Below are positions 45,001-54,021 of a stretch of DNA of 64,000 bases, piece by piece. Origin of the DNA: Apostichopus parvimensis. Its lineage: Eukaryota > Echinodermata > Holothuroidea > Aspidochirotida > Stichopodidae. The DNA lies in the NCBI GenBank assembly GCA_000934455.1, contig KN886879.1:80009-144008 (forward strand). The letters are read 5' to 3'. A program made the translations under genes and the position numbers. How positions within the stretch are numbered: the stretch's first letter is position 1; each line of letters starts with the position of its first letter. Below the pieces are notes generated by a model. That model was not told where the DNA came from and did no database searches. It saw only the letters and a list, made by a program, of their open reading frames with translations.

Positions 45001-46102
45001 GTAGAGTTTTGTATTATATCAGTGAACATTTAAATAAAGTAACCCATTTTCCCCATAAATGTAAGCCGAGCATAGGGAATAATTTTATCATCCAAATCTT
45101 GTGTAGCAGTTTTGAAGTGTCTGAATTTTGTCTCTTATAAACTACTATGGTTTCTGTGTAAAAACAACTGCTATACACCTTTGCACTTGTCCAGCAACTT
45201 GACCATTTTGTGTAGTATTTTGAGATGTGATACTGGATAAATTATACCCTGTACGCTATGTGTAGCAGTAGGGCCTAAGCTACACAATAACTGATGTTGC
45301 TAGGCTAGGCTAAGCTAAGCTACCTGAGCTACACAATAACTTATGTTGCTAGGCTAGGCTAACCTACATTACCTAAGCTACACAATACCTTACGTAGCCT
45401 AGCCTAGCAATGTAAGTTATTGTAGTAGCTTAGGTCCTGCTGTATGCATGTACCTCCAACATTATACAAACTAGGTCCTGTCAGTATGCATGTATGTAAA
45501 TATGTAATTTTCCATATCAGTACTTCTAGCTCTCTTTTGTTTACAGTAATTTTTTTTGCATTTTCTCTGAACATCTAAGGTGATTTTATCCAGTCAGCTG
45601 AGCACCTGGAAGTAAGCATAAAGATTATAACAGAAATCTATGGAATAGAAAGCATTGAATACGCTCATGAACTTCAGAAACTCACTCCGATTCTGTTTAA
45701 TGGGTAAGTGAACTATAGCAGAACCCCCACTCCCCTGACACCGACATCAAGCAAGAAAGCAACATGCTGATGACTTCTTTAAGGAATTCTGATTCATCCT
45801 GACAGAAATTTAAAGTTCGCTGAGTCTCCAGAGAGATACATTTAAGGAAAGGATAATTGTATCAAACATTTTCGTTGTAATCTCACTGACATCCATCTCT
45901 TGTTACACTAGTGGATTATTCTCAACTTTTTAATTTTAATCATAACTTTAATCTCTTGTTTTCCTATTTACACAGAAAACAGATCAAGAAAGCTAAGAGG
46001 GTTATCACCCAAGCACTTCCTCTCCTTTCCTGTTACTATGGCAACCAACATGAATCAGTTCAGGAGTTGTTGGAGATGCAAGCCTGTCTGTTGTCGTTGT
46101 GA
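30453..46102 (+). CDS. SMYD4: SET and MYND domain-containing protein 4 (SMYD4), complete
   Basis: Exons: 30453-30592, 31948-32098, 33123-33230, 33649-33772, 34592-34651, 35055-35221, 35914-36038, 37027-37132, 37819-38037, 38240-38529, 39733-39806, 41554-41780, 42816-42882, 44550-44663, 45580-45703, 45976-46102. They total 2223 nt (740 codons plus stop), near the vertebrate length of about 800. Order: N-terminal TPR helices (~60-190); SET first part (GRYLV near 246-250); complete MYND finger (Cys280, 283, 293, 296, 302, 306, His315, Cys319); SET core NHGCDPN (487-493) and EEICHCYG (515-522); post-SET CACSAC (545-550) plus an extra Cys cluster (565-586); C-terminal TPR helices. SMYD proteins are S-adenosylmethionine-dependent lysine methyltransferases; SMYD4 is linked to heart and muscle development. 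The usual NHSC serine is Gly489. Confidence 0.95.
30888..31135. mobile_element. MITE-like element with 11-bp flanking direct repeat
   Basis: AGTGGCTATTCTTACG near 30890 and its inverse near 31134 form the terminal repeats. TGAAAATTTTA flanks both sides (30877-30887 and 31136-31146). The interior repeats GTCGTAAAAATAG-type words. It lies in SMYD4 intron 1. The direct repeat, 11 bases by eye, is longer than most DNA-transposon duplications, so one or two bases may be chance or element sequence. Confidence 0.75.
31186..31263 (+). repeat. Two-copy 40-bp tandem repeat, SMYD4 intron 1
   Basis: TCTGGACATATTGTATG is repeated at 31186 and 31226, each copy continuing to CAGCCTAA. Confidence 0.8.
31948..32098 (+). 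CDS. SMYD4: SMYD4 exon 2: first TPR helix
   Basis: Residues 47-97. DEKAEQLRLEGNKFFQKKLY and KAVRYYSK is the classic first TPR pair of SMYD4. Acceptor TTTCCTTGCAG, donor GTAAGT. Confidence 0.93.
33123..33230 (+). CDS. SMYD4: SMYD4 exon 3: TPR
   Basis: Residues 98-133. SLAFANRSAALYYIHKWK is the second TPR pair, with the family NRSAAL core. Acceptor TTCCCACAG; donor GTTAGT. Confidence 0.94.
33649..33772 (+). CDS. SMYD4: SMYD4 exon 4: TPR
   Basis: Residues 134-174. DDVDRALKYGYP and YKILIRKGECLRNQECL, the third TPR pair. Donor GTAAGG, phase 1. Confidence 0.94.
33979..34225 (+). repeat. Interspersed repeat, copy 2 (longer)
   Basis: Shares its first ~107 bases with 19943-20060, then continues as a GC-richer stretch (GACCGCCATTTAACGTCC, CATCCGACGGACGAGAG) up to about 34225, presumably more of the same element. 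It lies in SMYD4 intron 4. Confidence 0.65.
34592..34651 (+). CDS. SMYD4: SMYD4 exon 5
   Basis: Residues 175-194, a 60-base exon (LKLALDSLSESTLTTDEIK). Supported by acceptor CTTTACCATTAG, donor GTTAGT and phase 1 on both sides. Confidence 0.85.
35055..35221 (+). CDS. SMYD4: SMYD4 exon 6: start of SET domain
   Basis: Residues 195-250. A Ser-rich linker leads to STEKGRYLV, the opening strand of the SET domain. Acceptor TACTCTGCAG, donor GTGAGT. The frame stays open across both flanking introns by chance. Confidence 0.93.
35914..36038 (+). CDS. SMYD4: SMYD4 exon 7: SET strand and first half of MYND finger
   Basis: Residues 251-291. AGDVIISEKPFAVVL, then HCHYCCNRALAPV with zinc ligands Cys280 and Cys283. 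The donor is AT|GTGATT; the next bases are an ATT microsatellite. Without splicing, the frame would read ATG TGA and stop at once. Confidence 0.92.
36041..36233 (+). repeat. ATT microsatellite abutting the SMYD4 exon 7 donor
   Basis: About 190 bases of ATT with interruptions (ATTATT, TTTTTATT, AATATTATT). It begins at the third to fourth base of the intron, so the donor reads GTGATT. Confidence 0.95.
37027..37132 (+). CDS. SMYD4: SMYD4 exon 8: second half of MYND finger
   Basis: Residues 292-327. CSHCIHVQYCSEVCKEASW and HHEVEC supply the remaining zinc ligands (Cys293, 296, 302, 306, His315, Cys319). The acceptor is the weak CCTTAAAG; phase joins exon 7 exactly. Donor GTAACC. Confidence 0.92.
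37692..37887 (+). repeat. 98-bp tandem duplication across the SMYD4 exon 9 acceptor
   Basis: Two copies of TTTTCTTCCCTT..ATGTTTCAAATAG plus the first ~69 exon bases, acceptors ending at 37720 and 37818. They differ at about four positions. Copy 1 encodes VDSLGHLGVRIILSAGIHKE but then runs into copy 2's intron sequence and a TAG. Confidence 0.95.
37819..38037 (+). CDS. SMYD4: SMYD4 exon 9
   Basis: Residues 328-400. It begins VDSLGHLGVRIILNAGIHKE and continues through GIPGCRADGSYQADYG to a GTAAGA donor. An almost identical copy of its acceptor and first ~69 bases sits 98 bp upstream but lacks a donor and runs into TAG, so this downstream copy is the working exon. Confidence 0.92.
38240..38529 (+). 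CDS. SMYD4: SMYD4 exon 10: SET core
   Basis: Residues 401-496. GLLLSICVHIRLG, ILQLRCNVHAI, then YPTVSLMNHGCDPNVIA, the SET motif for cofactor binding (NHSCxPN with Gly replacing Ser). Donor GTATGT, phase 2. Confidence 0.95.
38802..39291 (+). repeat. Minisatellite, 27-bp unit ACCAATGGGAATTCTACT..
   Basis: Units of ~27 bases built from ACTCATACCAATGGGAATT(C/A)TACT, regular at the left and scrambled with 14-16 base sub-units to the right. It lies in SMYD4 intron 10. Because 27 is a multiple of 3, long repetitive reading frames appear on both strands; they are not genes. Confidence 0.93.
39733..39806 (+). CDS. SMYD4: SMYD4 exon 11: SET catalytic tyrosine motif
   Basis: Residues 497-521. SDVTVRATRNIKNGEEICHC ends at Tyr521, the expected catalytic tyrosine of the GEE-I-YG motif. 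Acceptor TTTGTGTGTAG, donor GTAAGT. Confidence 0.94.
40156..40380 (+). repeat. 114-bp tandem duplication in SMYD4 intron 11
   Basis: AATCAATTGTTTTTACCCG at 40156 and AATCAATTATTTCTCCCCG at 40270 begin copies of 114 and ~111 bases. A reading frame from the ATG at 40114 runs through both copies to TAA at 40389 (91 codons); it is not recognised as any protein. Confidence 0.85.
41554..41780 (+). CDS. SMYD4: SMYD4 exon 12: post-SET zinc region
   Basis: Residues 522-597. RLRKLKEQYFFDCACSAC holds the post-SET CxCxxC cysteines; FKCSDC and VCTNQHC add four more cysteines (565, 568, 581, 586). Acceptor TTCTTCTCTAG, donor GTGAGG. Confidence 0.95.
42816..42882 (+). CDS. SMYD4: SMYD4 exon 13
   Basis: Residues 598-619, LKEKADNLFQEGVRCCDNED. 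Acceptor CTTATACAG, donor GTAAGT, phase 1. Begins the C-terminal TPR-like helices. Confidence 0.88.
44550..44663 (+). CDS. SMYD4: SMYD4 exon 14: C-terminal TPR
   Basis: Residues 620-657. SLQLLQQSLHIHEMVLFKHH and EVRDCIARCYALQ, paired TPR-like helices with the conserved His-rich turn. Donor GTATAA. Confidence 0.92.
45273..45434. repeat. Direct and inverted repeats built on GCTACACAATAACTTATG
   Basis: The ~38-base word (A)GCTACACAATAAC-TATGTTGCTAGGCTAGG occurs near 45273 and 45323, partly near 45371, and inverted at 45396-45434 (AGCCTAGCCTAGCAATGTAA). The second copy and the inverted copy can form a stem of about 34 bp. It lies in SMYD4 intron 14. Confidence 0.85.
45580..45703 (+). CDS. SMYD4: SMYD4 exon 15: C-terminal TPR
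   Basis: Residues 658-698. GDFIQSAEHLEVSIKIITEI and YAHELQKLTPILFNG. Acceptor ACATCTAAG, donor GTAAGT, phase 2. Confidence 0.92.
45976..46102 (+). CDS. SMYD4: SMYD4 exon 16: stop codon
   Basis: Residues 699-740. KQIKKAKRVITQALPLLSCY, HESVQELLEMQACLLSL and TGA. Acceptor TATTTACACAG. The first in-frame stop matches the family C-terminus. Confidence 0.93.
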
Positions 46103-46154
46103 CTTTGTTAGTCTTCATCAGTTCAAGTCTAGCAGATGTTTAGTTTTGAACAGT

Positions 46155-46160
46155 AATAAA
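46155..46160 (+). other. SMYD4 polyadenylation signal AATAAA
   Basis: AATAAA lies 53 bases after the SMYD4 stop codon, the only exact signal in the next several hundred bases. A 3' UTR this short is plausible but unproven. Confidence 0.5.
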
Positions 46161-47467
46161 AAATGGATATTATCAATGACAAGGCAATTCAGGGATGAAT
46201 TCGGATGATATGCCCGGCTGGAAACTTTAAACAATGTTGCAGCCTTCGAGGGATTTTAATTACACCAATACCGATATATTTTTGTGTGTCCGTACCTAAA
46301 GCTAAAAAATGAAAAAGAAAATTATGTTACAGAAATTGACCTTGCAGTGACAAGATATGGAACTGCTGGTGGAGAAGACCAAATCATGTTCTGCAGATTT
46401 TAATTTCATTACCGCTGACAATATTTTGTATATTTCTTCAACTATGAGAAATCCCATCATTAAACTGAATGTCATCATGATTGAGTAGCAAAAAGCTTTT
46501 TAAAAGAATGTCGTACTGAACGAAAAGAAATCAATGATTTCATTCAGTTCTCGATATGTCGCCTGGACACTATTCATAATAGTATTAATCCTATTAAACA
46601 AACTTGGACAAATTTTCAAAATTATAAGAAAACTTTCCACCTTTACTATTATATGAAAAGAAAGTTTAGTAGGTGAAACGAATGACCAATATTTTTCTTA
46701 TGGGACATTAGTATGGAATAGCATCTTGAGAAATTATCAAACTACAACCCAAAATGTCCCCTTTAAGTTCTATATTTTATTTCATTTTATGGTAAGCTGA
46801 ATTATGTTCCTTCAGCGGATTTGGAATTTAGGCACACATGTTGATTCTATCTCTCTGGCCAATGGATGCTTCACCTCTTGTTTGTAATAAATTTCAGGAG
46901 CAGAGCATGACATGTTTTACAGTGGTGGTTGTATCCCCCTTGTGGGTCCTTTCCTGGCAGATAACCTCCCCAAATGTTACCATCTGTGGAGATTTTGTAT
47001 CCAGTTCATGTTTAACTTGATACATACACCAGGGGGTAGTAACTTATCCTGTGTAGAGGAAATACCATCTTTTCTTTTCTTTTTCTTTTAGTTTTTCTCC
47101 AAAAGTGATTGGGCAAGTCAACTTTTACAATATTTAAATTCACTCCTCACTTACCTGTCTCCTAACAACAACTATGACTACATTACAACAACTTTTGGAA
47201 TGATTATAAATTAATTGTCGATAATTAATGGGTTGTGTTTGGGGTACCTGGGAGCCCCCCCCCCCCATTCGAACTGGCTGTCTCTAGGGTTCATATAGCC
47301 AATAATATGTCTCGGTGATTGAAAAATGCCTTATGTTGAAATTTGAGCATCAGTGACCATTTGATAGCAATATTGATGACATGTCATCATTGTGACACTT
47401 TACCAGGACGAATTGGTGGAGAAAATGTGAATCGGAGAAGGCAAGGTTTGAGGAGACATTAATAACC
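46161..47467. other. Intergenic, no recognised feature
   Basis: AT-rich DNA after SMYD4 with a C run near 47266. I see no gene or repeat. Confidence 0.6.
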
Positions 47468-48281
47468 CAGGGGCGGATGCAGGATTGTGACAGGGGGGGT
47501 CTGACTGGTCCAGCCGTGCCTGAACTTAAGACTATCTAAGCGGAGCGTCACCATCGGTTGGCGCGGAGCGTACCAGAAAATTTTTGGCTTTACAAACCCC
47601 CCAGATGGCCGGAAACGGCACTTCCCGAGTATTCTAAGCTGCATGTACCTAGCCTGAAAATATGGATCTCATGTCTGCAATTTCTCAATTGATGAGGAAA
47701 AAAACAATCTATGAAATACTAATACATATCATATGAGTTGAGATGATACAAAAATCATAATGCCTTTAGCCCCCAATCCCCCCTCCCGTTCCGTCACCAC
47801 AGTTTGATGCAGGGCCGGATCCAGGATTCTGGGGGGGGGGGTGAGGGGTTTGGCCTCCAGTGATCCTAGGGTCTAAGGGGAGTGGGTTTCCCTCTATCCA
47901 TTGTGAAATTCATGGATATTTAAGTACAACAGGGAACCCGGCCCCTTCAATTTAGCCATGCAAAGCACCTACAAAACTCACTCGAAATGTATCTGCATCA
48001 GTACGAGTTTGAAAATTGAGAGTTTCAGGCATTTTTGGCACGTGTAGCACGCGTGCACACTATAGTTCATTTGACGGAAAAAAACACACCTGGCTGACTT
48101 GTAAGGATAACCGCCCTTCTGACGTTCTACATGTTTAAAATTGGCGTTTAATTTAATTATTTTTTTCTCTCTCTCTTTTTTTCTCTCTTTTTTTTCTCGT
48201 TTTTTTCTCTCTCTCTTTTTTTTTTTTTGGCCAAGAGCAGGGGGGTCCGGACCCCTGGACCCCCCTCTGGATCCGCGCCTG
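47468..48281. mobile_element. Degenerate DNA-transposon-like region with CAGG..CGGATCCAG ends
   Basis: The left end CAGGGGCGGATGCAGG and the inverted right end CAGGCGCGGATCCAG resemble each other, and TAACC adjoins both. A further left-end-like copy (CAGGGCCGGATCCAGGATT) starts at 47810, so two insertions may be nested. The interior has long G runs and a pyrimidine tract of TTTCTC words (48162-48229). No transposase frame seen. Confidence 0.5.
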
Positions 48282-51051
48282 TAACCCTCTCCCCTCACTC
48301 CCCTCTCTATAACATATTTGGATTTATTAAGAAAGCCGTATATAGGCCTACACTACATGAAGCAATTTTGCCCTCCGTGGAGGATAAACCTATAGCACCG
48401 GGTTTTTACATCCGGGCAAGTTGGACTCGTCCATAAGGTCTCCCGATCTAGGTCTCCTCCAAAAGTTATAAGGAATGGAAGAAAGAAAACGAAACATGAC
48501 TTGTGACCTAGGTATAGCAAGTGTCTCTCTTTTGGAAGTTCCATCCTGAGTATGTTCCACTGATCTGTACACTAAGTGTTAGTGTACGGATCAGTGGTAT
48601 GTTCCTGTCCTCCGTAAGGACGTGAACCTTCATGGACGTGCTGTGAGCGGGACAAAGAAAAATGAGGGTGTAGCCGTGCGGTCGTTGAATGCGGAAACTG
48701 AAACATATTCAAAATTGAGATGTCAAATGGTTCATTTTGAGGTATATTTCAACTATAAATTAGGTCTAAACGCAACTTGGGTTGTATAATGAATTTAAGT
48801 TTGAATTTTGAAATGTCTCCCGACAACGATATTCCCTCAACTCACGATGGAGGTGGGGAATGTTGCACTTGCCACCCCCCCCCCTCCCCAACCCTCCCCC
48901 ACCTGCCCCTTTGTGCACGCCACTGATTTGATACAACACGGAGCCTTCAATACTTTTTAACAGCGCTGAATTTCGAGCGAGTCTGGTATCTGGTGCCTGC
49001 CTCCGCTGGCGGCAATTGTAATATTACTGGACATGGGTCTGAATCCTACAGCCCCCCCCCCCCTCAAAGTTCCGCGTGTCCAATCTCAAACCTGTATCGG
49101 GGTCTCTTAGTGTACAAGCGCGCGTTCGATGCTACGGTTAGCGCTGCTCTGTAAAATCTGATCTGGTATGCATTATTTTGTTAGATGCCAGAAACTGTTT
49201 GATGCTATAAATGTATGTGGCATTGGCCTATAGTGGAATATTTTCACATGAATCGTTCAATCTTCATAACCCATATAACACGGGTCAAGAAACTTAATGT
49301 TTACGACACACTCAGCATGTGACACCACTCTAACGCTCCAATTATTATGTTTTAAAGGCTAATTCGAACACAAAAAAACTATAAAATCCACGCCGTGTAT
49401 GCTTCACTTGTTGAATAACATGTGCAAGACCCGCTAGCACTGCACACAGAAATGAGAGTCAAACACCTGGATTAGTTCATTTTAAATAGTACAGCCGACA
49501 AGATCAAGGTTATAAGAATTGGATGTCATTACCAAACCGACGCAAAAGACAATCACAAGCCACCTTTTTGCTTTAAGAATTGACAAGTGAGGAAGGGTAA
49601 TTAAAACGAAACAAAAAACCAGGACTTTGAACCAAGTGATAATATTGTAAAATATACTGGGAATATTGATGGGGTTGTGAAATTTGTCACCCTCTCTCCT
49701 CTCCCACTGGGGTGGAAAACCAGTAGGCCTATCATCTAATTACCCCGTTTGATTGAACCTGTAAGTTTTATGCTTTTCATGAGGTTGATATTTTTCTTTG
49801 AAAACAGTCTCTGTGTAGGCGTAGAAAAAAAGGAACAAGAGGGGTACAGCAAGCCACCCCCCCCCCCTTCCACACACACACTTTTCAAAGTGAGGTGAAG
49901 GATTGTTTTTATTTTCGATTGAGGGGTACAGCCTGTGGCAGTACTAGATCATTCAGCTGGATCCTTTGTATTTGCAAAAAAAGAGTGCCCGCCGACCATT
50001 TTTTTTCGGTGTGACTAGGGTTTATTTGTTGTAAACTCGTGTGAGAAGGCATTGCCCAATTGATACAAGACTCAAACCCTCAACTTTGTGATATTTACAA
50101 GGAATTATCCCAACTGTTGACATTAATATGATCACGACCGGGCGACATATACTGACAACGACCTTCAATTGTGGCTCGCAACAATTTTCGCAGGTATAAT
50201 ATCCATGCGGGCCTCTTGCCCCGCCAATTTCAACAGTACTAGGCGTTGGGGTGACTCTTAATACCCTTCATATCCCGACCCCACCAATCTCAAGAATGTT
50301 GCACAGATGCCCTTCATTGAACAAGCGTAAAGATGATTCAAACAGAACCATAACTACAGCACCTAAAAAAAATGTGCATCAATTACTAGCAATACGAATT
50401 ATAACTTGCTAAACAATATTTACAACAATCCTGAAGATATTAGTAAGTGTAATCATTGGTTCCGCCACCATAAAAATTCTTACAATGGTGGTTGAACAGT
50501 TTGTTCCCTTTTCATAATTTACCTTCCCCCTTTCCCTTACTCTTTGCTCTCCTCATCCCGCTGGCTAGATTCCTTCATCTTGTCCTTTCGATCCTTTGCT
50601 ATCAGGGGCGTACATTTTCCATTGGGGAAAAACCCATTCACCCTTCCCCATCCTCTCCACGTATTTACCCTTATTTGTCATCCTCTTGGCCTTCCTCCAC
50701 CTTGGCTTCCGTTCTCTGCCTTCCTGTATTTACCCGTCTTCTTGATCCCTGAATCTCCAGCAGACGACACAAGTGTATATTAGAGGGAGTTAGTCTAATT
50801 GGAACAGCCGATTTCTCGCCTATTTTGAACAGGTACTTTCTATACATTTATCCAACACAAAGCTCCCACAACAACATCCACACACACTCACGTATACGTA
50901 TTAACGAGTAATTGATACCGATAGTGAAATCGGTAGCTGTCATAAGATTACCACTAATGTCAGGAATTTAACGGAATATATGGATAGGTATAATCGTAAT
51001 GTCAGTCATTGCAAATATTTTGACATCATGTGGAGCAATTGAACGTGTAAG
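48282..51051. other. Intergenic, repeat debris
   Basis: Several C runs (near 48877, 49052, 49856), the hairpin at 48557, and isolated hAT-like termini such as CAGGGGCGTACATTTTCC at 50603 and, inverted, CAGTGGCGTGCACAAAGGGG ending near 48929. No paired ends with target duplications found, and no gene recognised. Confidence 0.55.
48557..48597. repeat. 19-bp hairpin with 3-base loop
   Basis: CCACTGATCTGTACACTAA pairs with TTAGTGTACGGATCAGTGG with one mismatch (G-T as RNA). TATGTTCC occurs on both sides (48551 and 48598). Confidence 0.9.
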
Positions 51052-51084
51052 ATGGAGGCAGCGGAGCCAAGATCTCGCAGAAAG
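51052..51084 (+). CDS. Possible first coding exon of an unknown gene
   Basis: AAGATGGAGG is a good start context, and MEAAEPRSRRK ends exactly at a strong donor AAAG|GTAAGA. No following exon was identified with confidence, so this is a pattern only. Confidence 0.22.
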
Positions 51085-51127
51085 GTAAGAAACTTTAGGC
51101 CTACGGTTTTCACTTTCGTGCAAATCA

Positions 51128-51370
51128 ATGTCAGCCACAAATTTACCGTTCATGATTACGTTGCTTGCGACGCTGACTATCGTGAAGACCGTAACCAAGC
51201 ACAGTCTAGATCAGCGTAGGCTGTGGTGTACTCAGTGTGCTATGAAGTATGATCCAACCATTCATCAGTGTGATGTTAGGGAATACATTATTATTACAAA
51301 AGCATTTGTTTTGGTTGCCATATTATCAGTGAATCACTTTACCCTTGTCATCATGACTGTTGTGAAGTAA
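51128..51370 (+). CDS. Small open reading frame, 80 codons, unidentified
   Basis: MSATNLPFMITLLATLTIV is a hydrophobic leader-like start. RRLWCTQCAMKYDPTIHQC gives three cysteines, and the C-terminal third is hydrophobic (AFVLVAILSVNHFTLVIM). The stop codon overlaps AATAAA (TAAATAAAA). It resembles a tiny membrane or secreted protein, but both strands are open here and no family fits, so chance is the leading explanation. Confidence 0.2.
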   Translation: MSATNLPFMITLLATLTIVKTVTKHSLDQRRLWCTQCAMKYDPTIHQCDVREYIIITKAFVLVAILSVNHFTLVIMTVVK

Positions 51371-53900
51371 ATAAAATATAGGTAATATATTTTAGTGAAA
51401 CCGAAAATGATAGACCACTGGTAGGATATGTGCTTGTGTTAACATATAGACATTATGACCCAGGCTACAGTACTGGCTACGCAGTTTTTAATAAGTCCTG
51501 AATTTCCGTCTTAGCTGCTAACATAAGCACCAACTGAATACCACAATTAGAGAAGCAAAACCTCTTTTACTGTATGTAGGCTTACTGTGTTTTGGAAACA
51601 CACCACAGGAAGGGCAATAATTTCAGAATACTAGGCAACTCGTGAACAACAGCTTACAGTTACGAAACAGTGGCATCGTTGTCACTGTCAGTCTAGCCTA
51701 GGCTGGGCAAAATTTGTTAGCAAAATCAATCTTTGACAAATTGCTTTTGAGAATGACTCAACATACATAGAGTACTAGGAAAGGACTTAGGAAATTTTTG
51801 ACTCCACATCCAAGCATTCGCGCATCCACTCAAAAAGAAAGAACTTGGACTTTGACATTTTTTACTCACATACGTACTGGGGTGAGACTGAGCATCCGCG
51901 CATCCGGATGCTCAGATAGAATCATCCAGTGGCCCTGTATTCTATAATTACTCCATACATTGTTTCCAGCATTTTTTAAAAATATTTCCAACAGTTTGCT
52001 CCGCTGGCTACGTTGCGAGAGGGAATTTTCAAGTATTAGCAGTTTGTACAGGAGTCTTATTTAAAAATAATTACTGTTTGAAAATATTTTAAGTCCAAGG
52101 TTAGTTTGCTCTGTGGTTGCACAAACAAAACAATCATTGTCAAAAAAATTCGGTGACCAGGAGCATTTGGTAATAATATTTCCATAGTTGGTTGGAATGT
52201 ATAATTGCTTTATCTTCAACAGTACTTTTTTTATGTTAGTATCATCTTATTGTTTTTTTTGCCTTACCAAAAAGGCAATAGAATACTTCAAAAAATGGGA
52301 GATCCACAGAGACACATTCTTCACAGGATTTAACATTACTTTACTTGAGAGATTTATGTTATAAACCAGATATTGTAGCAGAAGTCTCATACTCTCATTG
52401 GTTATAATTGTTAGTTAAAGTAAAGGAGTCAAAGTTAAGAAATGTGTAGTATTGTATAAATTTAGAATCTATCCTTTGAGGTGGATCATTGCAGTACAAA
52501 TTGCAACTACATTAGTCCCACTGGCGATGTAACTATAAAACATAAAAAGAATTCACCAGAAATTTGAACTGTTTTAACAACAATTGTACAGCTACATTGG
52601 AACACCTATCATAATGTACAATACGTAACTTGGGTATTTTAATTATTTACTCACCTTGCTATCCAAACTGTTTGACTACTTTCCCACTCCCATCCACCCC
52701 CTCACCCCACAGCTTTTGATCATCCTAGAGGGAAGCCTCTGGGTACTGTGTTTCCAGCCTGTTTTCAAAGTTTTCAATGTACTTAGTAGCATTACGTTAA
52801 ATTATTTTGATATAATTAATGATGAATCATGAACAGTCAATAAATCTCAGATTTGTTGTTGTGACCACAAACAATACTTAGCTCTCTGAGTCATATATGG
52901 AAATATATCACATTTTATGATGGTACTAACTGAGGGCTTGGCTAAAGTAACAACCTTAACCACTCAATGCAAGGTTAATCGTGGATTTAACAAAATGGTC
53001 CAAAGCTACATTGGAAGGGTCCAAATGGTCTTGACGGGTTTCAGTTAGGCTATTAGTTGACCAAAATACAGATCTAGACTATAGATTGTTTTAGCTACAT
53101 TTCTCCTAGCGCTTTGATTATAGGGATCTAAAAGGGATCAGGTCTCTCTGAATCATTTATGGTGGTAAGATCCATAAAATATTGACATAAGGTTTGAGTA
53201 AGTTTGTTATTTCATATCATGATCGAGTAACGCTAGTCAACAGGTAATGTACTGGCAAACGTCAGTAAAACCAAATGTCATCAATTTATAGAATTGAAAA
53301 AAGGATTCATCATTTTTCTGTACAGAATGTTGTTCTTTTATATTTGTTCTTTTTTATATAAGGACCTTCCGAAAATATGTAATTATGTAAATATGTAATT
53401 TATCTCCCCCTTGTTACTAAAATTATCTTAAGATGTCTAAACAGAAGTTTGAAAGGGTCATTCATGACAAAAGTGGTTACAATAATGCCCAACATATTTT
53501 CCCATAGCATCCATAGATGAAATGTTACTATAGCGTCAAAGACAGTCCGATTTGGAGGAACACCAGGTGCCAATGGTTGATGTTATAAACAAGCTTCCAT
53601 TTGATGGGATTTCTAACATTTATGTGACCCTATTTGAAAGGGACTTGTAAACTGACTGTTTTAATAGGGAAGAAAAACATCTATCAAGTTCTTTTACCCC
53701 CACCTAGTTTTTAGGTACCAAGAAATAAAATGTCAAAATAGAGGATACAATACAGTCATTTGTATATGTATGTTATTATATGACAAACAATTTTTTGGCG
53801 AAGCATGTTACATCAAATATGCATACAGTAAGTGCTAGTACAGGAGAGGGAACAGGTCATCCAGTGAGGAATCGTACAGCGCATAGATACATAATGGTCA
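51371..53900. other. Intergenic, no gene recognised
   Basis: AT-rich. The only small structure I see is a 9-bp stem TGAGCATCC/GGATGCTCA near 51890. Confidence 0.55.
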
Positions 53901-53908
53901 TGTTGAGC

Positions 53909-54013
53909 CAGCGAAGTAGCCAGGAATTTGAAATGGGGGTGAGCACATTATGCGATTGATATGGGAGAGGGTTCTGAAAGCGGGAGCAGTCTCTCCTCCT
54001 GGCTTTGTCCCTG
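53909..54013. mobile_element. Small hAT-type MITE
   Basis: A 105-base element with imperfect inverted ends CAGCGAAGTAGCCAGGA and, from the right on the other strand, CAGGGACAAAGCCAGGA, flanked by a perfect 8-base duplication TGTTGAGC (53901-53908 and 54014-54021). CAG-type ends with 8-bp duplications are characteristic of hAT elements. Non-coding. Confidence 0.85.
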
Positions 54014-54021
54014 TGTTGAGC

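Noticed and set aside
48227-48436. Open frames over the GGGGTCCGGACCCC region
   Set aside because: They cover the right end of a DNA-transposon-like repeat and simple G/C-rich sequence.
30863-51103. Recurrent palindrome TAGGCCTA (about 30861, 48343, 49724, 51096)
   Set aside because: Four exact hits is only modestly above chance in 64 kb; not enough to call a signal.
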